From assembly GCA_035295745.1 (NCBI GenBank), contig DATGIL010000071.1, positions 186,001-250,000 on the forward strand: DNA of 64,000 nt, given 5' to 3'. The translations under genes were made by a program, and so were the position numbers. This DNA comes from JAIQFL01 sp035295745 (GTDB taxonomy: Bacteria > Acidobacteriota > Terriglobia > Bryobacterales > Bryobacteraceae). The notes below the pieces were generated by a model, which was given only the letters and a program-made list of their open reading frames with translations, was not told the origin of the DNA and did no database searches. Of this stretch, positions 17,193 to 27,000 are shown in pieces. Position 1 is the stretch's first letter. Each line of letters opens with the position of its first letter.

Positions 17193-19516
17193 CGGGAGGC
17201 TCCCTGGCCTCTGGCTCCCGGCTCCTGGGCCCTCTTTTTCTTGCGCGGCTTAGGGGCGTCTTCCAGGATCGAAAACTGAAGTTTCCTCTGACTGTCGTCC
17301 ACACGGTCGAGAATCACGCGCACCTTGTCGCCGATCGAGAACTCGCGGCGCGTGCGCTTGCCGACCACCTTGCGCACGGTCTCCTGGTAGGCATACTCGT
17401 CGCCCGGCAACGTGTCGATGGGCACCAGGCCTTCGATGAACAACTCTTCCAATTCGACGAATAGCCCGTATTTCGCGGTGCTGATCACCAGCGCGTCGAA
17501 GTCCTGGCCAACCCGCTCGGCCATGAACTTCACCTTTTTCCACTCCACCAATTCGCGTTCCGCATCGGCCGCGCGCCGCTCGGACTGCGAGCACTCATCG
17601 GCAATGCGCTGCAGTTCAGGGAGTGGGAGCCACGGACCAGGGCTCGAGGCAAAGCTGGCGCGGAGAAGGCGATGAACGATGAGATCCGGATACCGGCGAA
17701 TCGGGGACGTGAAGTGGGTGTATGTGTCTGCGGCTAGCGCGAAGTGTCCCACGTTGTCGGTGCTGTAGCGTGCCTGTCTGAGCGAGCGCAGCATCAGGTA
17801 ACTGAGGATCCGCTCCTCCGGCTTTCCCTCGATCTTCGCCACCAGTCTCTGATAATGCCGCGACGAGATCTTCATCTCCGATTCGGGAATCTCGATGTCG
17901 CGCCGCTGCTTGCTGCCGTCGCGGCGCTTGTCGGTATATGCAAACCGCTTCACCCGCACCGCTCCTACGCCGAGCGAATAGCCGAAATGCGCGGCCACTT
18001 CTTCAAACTCCATTACGCGCTTGGGGTCGGGTTTCTCGTGGATGCGATAGATGGAAGCTTCGGCGACATGCTCCAGATGCGCGGCCACGGCTTCGTTGGC
18101 CGCCAGCATGAACTCCTCGATGATGGAATGGGCGATGTTCCGGGGTGCACGGGTGACGCCGGTCATGGCGCCCCACTCGTCGAATTCAATCAGGGGCTCG
18201 GGCAGGTCGAAATCGATGGAGCCGCGCTTGACGCGCTTGCGATTGAGGATCAGCGCCAGTTCGCGCATCAACTCGAAGCGCGGAACCAGCGGCGCATAGC
18301 GCTCGCGCAGTGCCGAGTCTCCTTCCAGCAGCAGGTGGACGTTGGTGTACGTCATGCGCTCCGCGCTGCGAATCACCCCGGCGGTGAAGTCCTGCGCCAC
18401 GACTGCTCCCTGATGATCCAACTCCAGGAGCGCCGAGAGTACCAGCCGGTCGGCATGCGGAACCAGCGAACAGATATTCGTCGAAAGCTCGTAGGGCAAC
18501 ATCGGCACGGCGCGATCCGGGAAGTAGACGCTGGTGCCGCGGAGCCGCGCTTCGGCATCGATAGGCGTCCCTGGGCGCACGTAATGGCTCACGTCGGCGA
18601 TGTGCACTTGCAGGGCGTAGTTTCCGTTGGCCAGCTTTTCGACCCACACCGCGTCGTCGAAATCGCGGGCCGTTTCGCCATCGATGGTGACGATGTCGAA
18701 GTCGCGGAAATCGCGGCGCCCTTCGAGTTCGTGCGCAGTGATCGTCTCGGGCACCGCCTGCGCCTGCTCTAGCACCTCGGGCGGAAAGTGGTTCGGCAGA
18801 TGATGCTTGCGGATGACGATCTCCACGTCGACACCAAAATCGTCCGGGTGGCCCAGCACTTCGATCACACGACCCACCGGCGCCGAACCGTGCTCCGCAT
18901 ACTCCAGCAGCTCGACGTTCACCACCATGCCGGGCAACTCTTCGACGGACGAAATCTTCGGTGCCACCACGCCGATCCGGTCGAGGGTAGGACCGCCCGC
19001 GGGCAGTTCCATTCCGTCGGGAATCTGGATCCACTGCTGGATGCGGTCGTCGAGCGGCGCAACGAACTGGCCGCGGCGGTTGATGCGGAATTCGCCCACC
19101 ACGGTGGGGTGTGCTCGTTTCAGGACCTTGACGATTTCGCCGTCCGCGCGCCCGTCGGATTCGATTCGGCCGATCCGCGCGACCACGCGGTCTCCGTGCA
19201 TGGCCTTCTCGGCGGATTCAGGAGGAATGAAGATGTCGCCTGCCAGCCCCTCGATCGGCCGTTCGGAGATGACGAATCCGTAACCATCGCGGTGCATGTT
19301 GAGGCGCCCAACGACGAATTCGCGGCTGCGGGCGGTGACCGTGTACTGGCCGGCGCGAGTCTCGATCAATTCGCCGCGGGCGGTCAGCCGAGTGAGGGCC
19401 ATCTCCAGTTCCTCGCGCTGCTCGCCCTTGGCCCCGAGTTCGCGCACGAGTTGTTTGAAATTCGCACGGGCGTGCGGCAGGTGGGAGATGTGAGCGAGAA
19501 TGGCCGCGTCCGTCAT
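17189..19516 (-). CDS. rnr: Ribonuclease R (VacB/RNB family 3'-5' exoribonuclease)
   Basis: The 775-residue protein has the RNase R layout: an N-terminal winged-helix-like region, cold-shock OB folds (GYGFVISERPIEGLAGDIFIP near residues 78-98), a large RNB domain with the catalytic acidic cluster TARDFDDAVWVEK, conserved HYVRPGTPID and SIIEEFMLAANEAVA, then a C-terminal S1 domain (ISTAKYGLFVELEELFIEG) and a basic tail KPRKKKRAQE. It degrades structured RNA and is involved in rRNA and mRNA turnover. A TAAAAT box ends 5 nt before the ATG with no separate ribosome site. Confidence 0.95.
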   Translation of the reverse strand: MTDAAILAHISHLPHARANFKQLVRELGAKGEQREELEMALTRLTARGELIETRAGQYTVTARSREFVVGRLNMHRDGYGFVISERPIEGLAGDIFIPPESAEKAMHGDRVVARIGRIESDGRADGEIVKVLKRAHPTVVGEFRINRRGQFVAPLDDRIQQWIQIPDGMELPAGGPTLDRIGVVAPKISSVEELPGMVVNVELLEYAEHGSAPVGRVIEVLGHPDDFGVDVEIVIRKHHLPNHFPPEVLEQAQAVPETITAHELEGRRDFRDFDIVTIDGETARDFDDAVWVEKLANGNYALQVHIADVSHYVRPGTPIDAEARLRGTSVYFPDRAVPMLPYELSTNICSLVPHADRLVLSALLELDHQGAVVAQDFTAGVIRSAERMTYTNVHLLLEGDSALRERYAPLVPRFELMRELALILNRKRVKRGSIDFDLPEPLIEFDEWGAMTGVTRAPRNIAHSIIEEFMLAANEAVAAHLEHVAEASIYRIHEKPDPKRVMEFEEVAAHFGYSLGVGAVRVKRFAYTDKRRDGSKQRRDIEIPESEMKISSRHYQRLVAKIEGKPEERILSYLMLRSLRQARYSTDNVGHFALAADTYTHFTSPIRRYPDLIVHRLLRASFASSPGPWLPLPELQRIADECSQSERRAADAERELVEWKKVKFMAERVGQDFDALVISTAKYGLFVELEELFIEGLVPIDTLPGDEYAYQETVRKVVGKRTRREFSIGDKVRVILDRVDDSQRKLQFSILEDAPKPRKKKRAQEPGARGQGASR

Positions 19517-19521
19517 GCCTC

Positions 19522-19527
19522 ATTTTA
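19522..19527 (-). promoter_or_regulatory. -10-like box 5 nt before the RNase R start, candidate leaderless promoter
   Basis: TAAAAT on the minus strand ends 5 nt before the ATG of the RNase R gene. The GAGGC between them is too close to the start to act as a normal ribosome site. Confidence 0.4.
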
Positions 19528-19610
19528 CAGTGGTGAGCCGTGTAAGACTGGTGCAGAACTCGACTCCACGCCCTCGTGGCGGCGAGCGTCAACTTACGAG
19601 AGGACCCAAA

Positions 19611-21665
19611 ATGAGGCGCTTGATCGTCTTCCTGCTGCCTGCCGCCCTCTTTGCGGCGCAGGCACGCTATGCCCGGCTGGGCGAGTTCCAGGGCGATGTG
19701 GAAGTACAACTCCAGGCCGCCGACCCGTGGATCCCAGCGGAGCGCAATCTTCCGCTCCCGGAAGCCACCTGGGTCCGCACCGCAGCCGAATCGCGCCTCG
19801 AGATTGAGCTGGATGAGGGAAGTGTCTGCCGGCTGGGCGCCGACTCTCAGATCGAGATCTCGGACTACACGAGGCTATCCACGGGCCAACGCGTCACCTT
19901 GCTTTCGCTGGATCACGGAACGGCGTGGTTAACCGGCCAGGCCGAAGGCAAGGACGTCTTGATGCTAGTGGTGCCCGGGGCGCAGGTGACGTTCGAACGG
20001 GGCGCGCGCATTCGTCTGGAAGCTGGGGACACGGCCAGCCAAATCTCGGTCCTGCAAGGATCGGTGCGATTCTCGTCGCCCGCCGCAGAACTGGAACTGC
20101 GCGAGGGGCAGACGGCGCGGGTGGAGCCGGCCAATCCCACGCGCTTTTTCCTGGATCGCGAGATTACCGCGGTGGACCTGGACAAATGGAGCTTGGAGCG
20201 GGACAAGGCGCTGGTGGCTGCCACGTCCGGCCTGCATGTGGGACAGCGCTTCGGTGCGCAGGATCTCGACAGCGCCGGCACTTGGATCCAGACAGAGGAC
20301 TTGGGCGCGGTCTGGAAACCCAAATCGCAGGACGATTGGAAGCCTTTCGAGAAGGGGCGCTGGCGCTGGTACGACACGCTCGGCTACACGTGGGTGAGCG
20401 ACGACGCGTGGGGGTGGCTGCCATATCACTATGGACGATGGACTCATCGGGAGAACCTCGGGTGGGTGTGGGCACCCGCCAACAGTTCGATCTTCAAGCC
20501 TGGTGACGTGTTCTGGATGCGCGGCAATTCGAAGGCGCCGACTTTGGTGGGCTGGGGCCCGTTGGCGCCCGGCGAGATCTGGAATCCCCCGGACCCCGAT
20601 AAAGGCAATCCGCTGCAATTTCAGAACGCCTGGCTGACGTTTGCGAACTTCCAGGAGAACACCACGGTGATCGATCCAGCCGGGTATTCCTGGCAGTCTT
20701 TCATGCCATCCCCGGGCAACGGACCGATTGTCGTATCAGCGCCGCCGGAGCCGCTCACCGTGGCCGATTTCGTGCAGGCCTTGCCTTCTCCGATGTTTCT
20801 TTGGTCGCGGCTGGAGGCGATGCGTCCCGAGTTGCGCGTTGGCAGTACGCGCGTCACGCCGAATCTGGATGGCATCACGTATGAGAAGAGGAGCACACGG
20901 CCTGTCATCGTGATCAATCCCGCACCGCAGCCTCCCGTGGTGGTGGTCACGCAGGCGCCCGCTCCTCCGCCGGAGACGGTCGAAGTGCCCTTCCCTGTGC
21001 CGGTGTATACGGGGCTGGTGACGCTGGGTCCGCCGAAACCTGCATCTTCGCCTGCAGCGAAGGCGGCACCGCCGGCCACTACACCCAAGTCGACGCTACC
21101 CCCGAAGGGCACGCCGCCACAAAAGTCGACCAACCCAGCGGATGGCCGCCGTCAACACGATAAGCAGTTCCGCAAGCCTGGCGAATACGAAGCGGCCAGC
21201 GCGGCGATCCAGGATATCGAAGGCCACCGATTCGGGAAGGCACTGAAGGAGTTGGATTCCTGGACGGAGAAATATGCGGAGTCGGACTTCAAGGCCGACC
21301 GGCTCTACTACTATGTTCTGGCGTACAACGGATCGGGCCAGCCCGGAAAGGTCGTGGACACCGCGCTCCAGCTGCTCTCGAGCGGTATCGAGAAGACACT
21401 ACAGGACCAGCGCCAGATGATCCTCGCCCTATTCTTGACGACAGTCAATATTGAGAAAGTGCCGTACCCATCTCATGAGCAATTCCTTACCGGACAGGCG
21501 GCCGCGCGCGATCTTCTGGAATTGGTGCCGGGATACTTCACCAGTGCGAATCGGCCAGCGGGAACGAGCGAGGCGGATTGGAATAAGGCGCAGTCCGATC
21601 TGGAGGCGACGGCGAAGACGACGCTGGCATCTCTCGCTCGACGGCAGCGCAATTTGGCGCGCTGA
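19611..21665 (+). CDS. Exported FecR-domain protein with tryptophan-rich DUF6600-like region
   Basis: I start this 684-residue protein at the ATG at 19611 (GAGAGGA upstream, then MRRLIVFLLPAALFAAQA, a clean signal peptide). Residues about 25-180 look like a FecR domain (VEVQLQ, SRLEIELDEGSVCRLG, VTFERGARIRLEAG, LREGQTARV). A Trp/Tyr-rich region follows (WYDTLGYTWVSDDAWGWLPY, then HYGRWTHRENLGWVWAP), as in DUF6600 proteins, then a Pro/Ala linker and a C-terminal helical part resembling TPR repeats. It is probably periplasmic or outer-membrane attached. The cellular role is not known. Confidence 0.82.
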   Translation: MRRLIVFLLPAALFAAQARYARLGEFQGDVEVQLQAADPWIPAERNLPLPEATWVRTAAESRLEIELDEGSVCRLGADSQIEISDYTRLSTGQRVTLLSLDHGTAWLTGQAEGKDVLMLVVPGAQVTFERGARIRLEAGDTASQISVLQGSVRFSSPAAELELREGQTARVEPANPTRFFLDREITAVDLDKWSLERDKALVAATSGLHVGQRFGAQDLDSAGTWIQTEDLGAVWKPKSQDDWKPFEKGRWRWYDTLGYTWVSDDAWGWLPYHYGRWTHRENLGWVWAPANSSIFKPGDVFWMRGNSKAPTLVGWGPLAPGEIWNPPDPDKGNPLQFQNAWLTFANFQENTTVIDPAGYSWQSFMPSPGNGPIVVSAPPEPLTVADFVQALPSPMFLWSRLEAMRPELRVGSTRVTPNLDGITYEKRSTRPVIVINPAPQPPVVVVTQAPAPPPETVEVPFPVPVYTGLVTLGPPKPASSPAAKAAPPATTPKSTLPPKGTPPQKSTNPADGRRQHDKQFRKPGEYEAASAAIQDIEGHRFGKALKELDSWTEKYAESDFKADRLYYYVLAYNGSGQPGKVVDTALQLLSSGIEKTLQDQRQMILALFLTTVNIEKVPYPSHEQFLTGQAAARDLLELVPGYFTSANRPAGTSEADWNKAQSDLEATAKTTLASLARRQRNLAR

Positions 21666-21723
21666 GGACGGGACGGACGGGCTCTGATTTCGGACCCGTT
21701 CGCCGTCGCCCTCCGGAGTGTTG

Positions 21724-22353
21724 CTATTTCGTCATCGCGAAGCCGTCGATTTGCACCTCCAGCAGGTGATTCACGCGGATGCCGTAAATGCCATCGGGAT
21801 TTGCAGTTGCTCCCGATTTCGGAGTAGAGTTTACAACTGTTCCGTTCACTACATAGTCGATCTTGTCAGCGCCTACGCGAACTTCCAGCGTATTGGTGGA
21901 TTTCCCAGTGTCATCCGGCTTCTTTACGGCATCGCTGGGAGTGCGCGAGGATACGTTTTCAGCCTGTCCGTCGGGCGTGTGCCGCTTGATGAGCCAGGTC
22001 CCGTTCTGCGCCACCATGAAATAGAGATACTTGGCTTGCGGACCATCGAGGTCGCTCCCGCCAAATACAATGCCGTAATAGTTGGTGTGGCCGCTTGGTT
22101 TCATCAGCGTGAAGGTACCTTTGATCGTGTAGGTTCCGGAAGCCTTGTCGGCGGGATTCCAGTAAATCGCCGCCGCCGGATTCGTGGCATGAAAGCCCGA
22201 TCCTGAAGTCACGAAACTGATATTTCCGGTCCCATCCGGATCCTGCGAAGACGTGCTGTGGTCGACGCGCATCTTCCATCCCTTGGGGGCTTGTGCAACG
22301 AGGGCGGCTACCACGGTGAGGGCAAGCGCCGCCACTTGAGTGTGACGTTTCAT
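21724..22353 (-). CDS. Exported DUF1080/concanavalin-like fold protein
   Basis: The 209-residue protein has a signal peptide (MKRHTQVAALALTVVAALVA) followed by a beta-rich domain with WKMRVDHSTS, YYGIVFGGSDLDG, YLYFMVAQNGTWLIKRH and GIYGIRVNHLLEVQIDGF, which fits laminin-G/concanavalin-like DUF1080-type proteins common in soil bacteria. Members bind or act on polysaccharide. A TATAAT at 22383-22388 (minus) and AAAGGAG just before the ATG give a normal transcription and translation start. It is divergent from the blaI-like gene. No catalytic residues can be named. Confidence 0.72.
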   Translation of the reverse strand: MKRHTQVAALALTVVAALVAQAPKGWKMRVDHSTSSQDPDGTGNISFVTSGSGFHATNPAAAIYWNPADKASGTYTIKGTFTLMKPSGHTNYYGIVFGGSDLDGPQAKYLYFMVAQNGTWLIKRHTPDGQAENVSSRTPSDAVKKPDDTGKSTNTLEVRVGADKIDYVVNGTVVNSTPKSGATANPDGIYGIRVNHLLEVQIDGFAMTK

Positions 22354-22427
22354 CTTTAGTTTTCTCCTTTTGGTTCAGAACGATTATATATCGGCTCTTA
22401 TGACAGACGCCCCGGACGGGCGCAGGT

Positions 22428-22461
22428 GAGGCTTGCCGACAGCTGAGGCTTGCTGACAGCT
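22428..22461 (+). repeat. 17-bp tandem duplication upstream of blaI-like gene
   Basis: Two adjacent copies of GAGGCTTGCCGACAGCT, differing at one base, lie in the divergent promoter region. Function unknown. Confidence 0.75.
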
Positions 22462-22508
22462 TGCGGGGCGGACCATGACCGTAGTAGAATTACAAACATC
22501 AATAGTAG
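22461..22508 (+). promoter_or_regulatory. Possible promoter and operator of the blaI-like gene
   Basis: TTGCGG (22461-22466) and TAGAAT (22485-22490) are 18 bp apart. TAGTAG occurs at 22482-22487 and again at 22503-22508, and GTAGAATTAC forms a small GTA-N4-TAC palindrome, the sort of site BlaI/MecI dimers bind. This is suggestive only. Confidence 0.35.
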
Positions 22509-22523
22509 CTCGTAAACCGCATT

Positions 22524-22907
22524 ATGGCTCTGCCCAAGCTGACGAAACTCGAAATGCAGATCATGGAGGCGCTTTGGAATCGTGGAGCTCTTTCCATTCG
22601 CGAGATCCAGGAGGCGTTCCCGGAGCTCGGCAGGCCAGCCTATACGACGATTCAGACCACGGTATACCGGCTGGAGACGAAGAAGGCCTTGCAGCGTGTG
22701 AAGAAGATCAGCAACGCCCACATCTTCGAAGCGGTCGTCTCGCGTCATGCCGCGCAGAATCGCCTGATCGATGACGTGCTGGCCTTGTTTGGCGGCCGGA
22801 CGCAGCCGGTCATGGCCCACCTGATCGAATCGGGTAAGCTGACCCTGGAAGATGTGCAGGAGGCGGAAAAAACGCTGCGACGGCTCACCGGGAAGGATGG
22901 CTCTTGA
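22524..22907 (+). CDS. BlaI/MecI/CopY-family transcriptional repressor
   Basis: The 127-residue protein has the BlaI winged-helix layout: LTKLEMQIMEALWNRGALSIREI, then TTIQTTVYRLETKKAL as recognition helix, then a C-terminal dimerisation region with LIDDVLALFGG. BlaI-type repressors are usually inactivated by a BlaR-like M56 sensor protease, but none is present here; instead a TIGR03435-type exported protein follows 73 bp downstream. Auto-repression through the TAGTAG sites is an inference. Confidence 0.9.
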   Translation: MALPKLTKLEMQIMEALWNRGALSIREIQEAFPELGRPAYTTIQTTVYRLETKKALQRVKKISNAHIFEAVVSRHAAQNRLIDDVLALFGGRTQPVMAHLIESGKLTLEDVQEAEKTLRRLTGKDGS

Positions 22908-22980
22908 GCGGGTTGCCCTGTGTCACAAATCATTTCACGGTGGCGTCTCTCCGTTAATCGGCAATACGGAGGAGGGAAGG

Positions 22981-23763
22981 ATGAGACGAGCGGTCATTGG
23001 TGTCGGCATCGTGGGATTCGCGTTTTGGCCGGCGTATGGACAGTCGGCGCCGCAGGCTCCAGCATTTGAAGTTGCTTCCGTGAAAGCTCTGAAGATGAGT
23101 TCCATCGAGAAGGCTAAAGCGCGTGATTCGATTGATGTTTCGCCCGGGAATCTGACGATTCGCAATGCGACTTTGAATACCTGCTTGCGATGGGCGTACG
23201 GGGTCAAGGACTATCAAATATCGGGGCCGTCGTGGATGGATTCAGAGGTGTACGAGATTGTGGCAAAGGCATCGGGTCCCGCCTCCGCGGACGAGATGAA
23301 ACCGATGCTTCAGGCGCTGCTGGCAGATCGATTCAATTTGACCCTGCATCGCGACAAGAAAGAGATGCTGGTGTACGCCCTGATTCAGGGCAAGAATCCG
23401 CCCAAGCTCCGCCCTTCCGAGGACGCAGCGGCGGGAAAGATCAAAGTTGTCGGCAACACGGTTACGATTCCCCACATGTCTATGGGCCAATTGAGCGACT
23501 TGCTCTCGAGGCAAATGGAGCGGCCGGTTTTGGATATGACTGGTTTAAGCGGATTCTTCGACTTTGACCTGGAGACGGCCAAGTCAGGAGATGGCGACGA
23601 GATGGACAAGACCCAGCCGATCGTGAACGCCAAAAAGATGCTAGGAGGAGCAGGATTGCCGCATCTGGTGCAGGAGCAATTGGGACTCAAGCTGGAAGCG
23701 CGCAAATTGCCCACTGAGGTATTGGTGATCGATCGCGCGGAGCGTGTGCCGACGGAGAACTAG
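22981..23763 (+). CDS. TIGR03435-family soil-associated exported protein
   Basis: I start at the ATG at 22981, preceded by GGAGGGAAGG, giving 260 residues with a signal peptide (MRRAVIGVGIVGFAFWPAYG). Family marks are FEVASVK near the mature N-terminus, GNLTIRNATLNTCLRWAYGV, YQISGPSWMDSEVYEIVAKA, MLQALLADRFNLTLHRDKKE and a C-terminal LKLEARKLPTEVLVIDRAE. The family is expanded in Solibacter-type acidobacteria and its function is unknown; members are often linked to BlaI/BlaR-type regulators, as here to BlaI. Probably periplasmic. Confidence 0.9.
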   Translation: MRRAVIGVGIVGFAFWPAYGQSAPQAPAFEVASVKALKMSSIEKAKARDSIDVSPGNLTIRNATLNTCLRWAYGVKDYQISGPSWMDSEVYEIVAKASGPASADEMKPMLQALLADRFNLTLHRDKKEMLVYALIQGKNPPKLRPSEDAAAGKIKVVGNTVTIPHMSMGQLSDLLSRQMERPVLDMTGLSGFFDFDLETAKSGDGDEMDKTQPIVNAKKMLGGAGLPHLVQEQLGLKLEARKLPTEVLVIDRAERVPTEN

Positions 23764-24096
23764 GTGGGCCAACCGTACAACAAAGTATGTAATTTAGAGC
23801 CATTTTGCACGAATTGGCGTCCAAGGGACAAGCGGCTGTGTGCCTGACGTGAAAGTACCGGCCTGAACCAGATCTGCGAAAAAAACCGCACATTATGTTA
23901 AACACTATTCGAGTTACAGCGTCATACAGACAGCGCAAAACAGAGGGCGACGTGTCAGTGCACGCCATAGTTTCGAACAAATCGAACTGATGCTGCGTAA
24001 CCTAACGAATAGGATGGCTTTAGCGCGAGTGGCACCGCGGAGCATTGGCGGAACATGCGAGTTTCGGGTGGGCCCGTTGAATCGAGGAGCAGGATC
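23764..24096. other. 333-bp intergenic region before the TonB-type receptor
   Basis: No gene is seen. It is AT-richer than its surroundings and presumably holds the receptor promoter, but no clear -35/-10 pair is evident. Confidence 0.5.
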
Positions 24097-27000
24097 TTGA
24101 CAGTACTGAAGCGAATTCCCAAGTTTATCAGGAACAGCATTTTAGGGTGTCTGGCGGTGATCAGCCTGACGGCCGCGGAACATCACGGACAGGTGAAATT
24201 CGCTGGTCTGCCGGTCCCCGGGGTCACAATTACGATGACTCAGGGCGATAAGCGGCTGATGGCGGTGAGCGATCAGCAGGGCGCCTATTCCTTTCCCGAT
24301 TTGCCGGAGGGAGTTTGGACGATCCAGGTCGAGATGCTCACTTTCGCTCCGATCAAGCAGGAAGTGGCGGTCGGCCCGAATGCTCCCAGTGCGGTATGGG
24401 AACTGAAAATGCTGCCGTTCGACGAGATCAAGGCGTCAGCACCGCCTCCGGCCGCACCTGCGACTCCGGCCACAACTACGGCTTCGGCTCCACCCCAAAA
24501 CGGGGAAACCCCGGCGGCTGGAAACAACCCGGCGCCGTCCGCTCCCAGCATCGCGCAGGCCGCCCAAGCAGTGAACGGCAAAAAGCCACCCGCACCGCCG
24601 AAGAAGGGCAAGAACGGCGCGGCACCCACTACCACCGCGCAGAGCGGCTTTCAGCGGACTGGTGTGAATGCCGCAACCGACGCAGCCAAGCCACCCGACA
24701 CGCCAGCGCCGGCGCCCGGTTCCGCGGCTTCTCCAGCCGCCGACAGCGGCCCTTCCGACGGCCTCCTGATCAACGGCAGCCAGAACAACGGAGCGTCCTC
24801 GCCTTTCGCGCAAAATCCGGCCTTCGGCAATAACCGGCGCGGCTTCCGGTCGCCCTATCAGATGTCGATCGCGACTGTGCTCGACAACTCCGCGTTGGAT
24901 GCCAGCCCTTATTCGCTGAGCGGCCAGTTTGTTCCCAAGCCGTCCACCAATCGGTTCCAAGGCATCGCGTCTTTCGGCGGACCGCTGAACATCAAGCACA
25001 TCATTCCGGCGTCGCGATACCCCATCAACTTCTTCGTGAGCTATTCCTGGGCGCGAAATCGCAATGGGAGCACCACGCCGGGGCTGATGCCTACGGCGGC
25101 GGAGCGGGCTGGCGATTTTTCGCAGGTCCTGACACCCCAGGGAACTCCCGTACAGATCTTCGATCCGACCACCGGGCAGCCGTTTCCCAACAACGCGATT
25201 CCGCAGAACCGTATCAGCCCGCAGGCGCAGGCACTGCTGAGCCTTTTCCCAGCTCCAAATTTCGCCTCGACCAGCTACAACTACCAGATCCCGATCGTCA
25301 GTTCGACCACCGCGGACGATATCAATTCGCGGTTGAGCAAGACACTCAGTCCGAAGAACCAGGTGTATGGACTTTTCGCTTATAGCCGAAGCCATTCCGT
25401 GAACCCTAACACGGCCGGATTCGGGTTCATCGACACCTTGGATACGACGGGCGTTCATGGAAGCGCGACCTTCAATCATCGTTTCGGCACTCGCATCTTT
25501 TCGCTCGTATCGGTGGATTACAATCGTTCGACAACCGAAACGAATCCGTACTTTGCGAACAAGGAGAACATTTCCGGCCAGGCCGGAATCGGCGGAAATA
25601 ATCAGGACCCCATCAACTGGGGCCCGCCCGCTCTGAATTTCGCCAGCAGCATCACCGGGCTTTCCGACGGGAACTTCAATCACAACCGGAACCAGACCAC
25701 CAGCTTGACGCTGGATACCAAGTGGAACCGGCGTTCGCACAACTTCGATTTCGGAACCGACGTCCGGTTCCAGGAGTTCAATATTCTGTCGCAAGCCAAT
25801 CCTCGCGGCGGATTCACGTTCAACGGCACAGCGACGCAGCAGATTTTGAATGGAGTGGCGGTGCAGGGAACCGGTTTCGACTTTGCCGATTTCCTGCTGG
25901 GTGTGCCCGATCAAAGCTCCATCGCATTCGGTAATGCCGACAAGTATCTGCGGTCAAAGGTCTATGACGCGTTCGTCGAAGACGACTGGCGGGTACGCGC
26001 CGGCTTCACCATGAAGCTCGGCTTCCGCTGGGACTACAGTACGCCGATCACGGAACTCTACGGGCGGCTGGTCAACCTGGACATCGCTCCGTTCTATGGC
26101 CCGATCTCGCCCATCGTTGCCAACGCTCCCGTTGGATCAGTGACGGGCCTGCACTATCCCGATTCCCTGATCAAGCCCGACAAACATGAATTTCAGCCAC
26201 GGATTGCGATCGCCTGGCATCCCTTCCTGGCATCGTCGCTGAGCATCCGTGCAGGATACGGCGTCTACTACGACACATCCATCTACCAGGTGATTGCCCA
26301 GAACATGCTGCAGCAGTATCCGCTCTCGAAGAGTTCGAGCGTGCAGAACAGCCCTGCCAATCCTCTCACCTTGGCCGACGGATTCAACACCCCTCCCAAT
26401 GTCGTCAGCAACACCTTTGCAGTGGATCCGAATCTTCGCGTGGGCTACGTGCAGAACTGGCAGGTATCGGCGCAGCGCGACTTGCCGGCGGCGCTGATCG
26501 TCACCGCCATCTACAATGGGATCAAAGGCACCCGCGGACAGCAGTCGTTTTATCCCAACACATATCCGGAAGGCGTGGCTAATCCATGCCCGATCTGTCT
26601 GCCGGGTTACCGATATTTGACCTCCAACGGCAATTCGACGCGCGAAGCGGGTACCATCCAGTTGCGGCGCCGGTTGCACAACGGCTTCACCTCGAGTGTC
26701 TCGTACACCTTGTCGAAAGCCATCGATGACGCGGCCTTGGGCGGCAAAGGTGGTGCCGTGATCGCTCAGAATTGGCTCAATCTGAGTGCTGAACGCGCGC
26801 TGTCCAATTTCGATTCGCATCACACCTTGCAGGTGCAGATCCAGTACAGCACCGGTGTCGGAGTGGCAGGCGGTGCGCTTCTGAGCGGGTGGCGTGGACT
26901 GCTCCTGAAGGAGTGGACCATCACCAGCCAGATCAACGTGTCGAGCGGATTGCCGCTGACGCCGTTCTATCCGGCTCCCGTAGTGGGCACCGGAATCACA

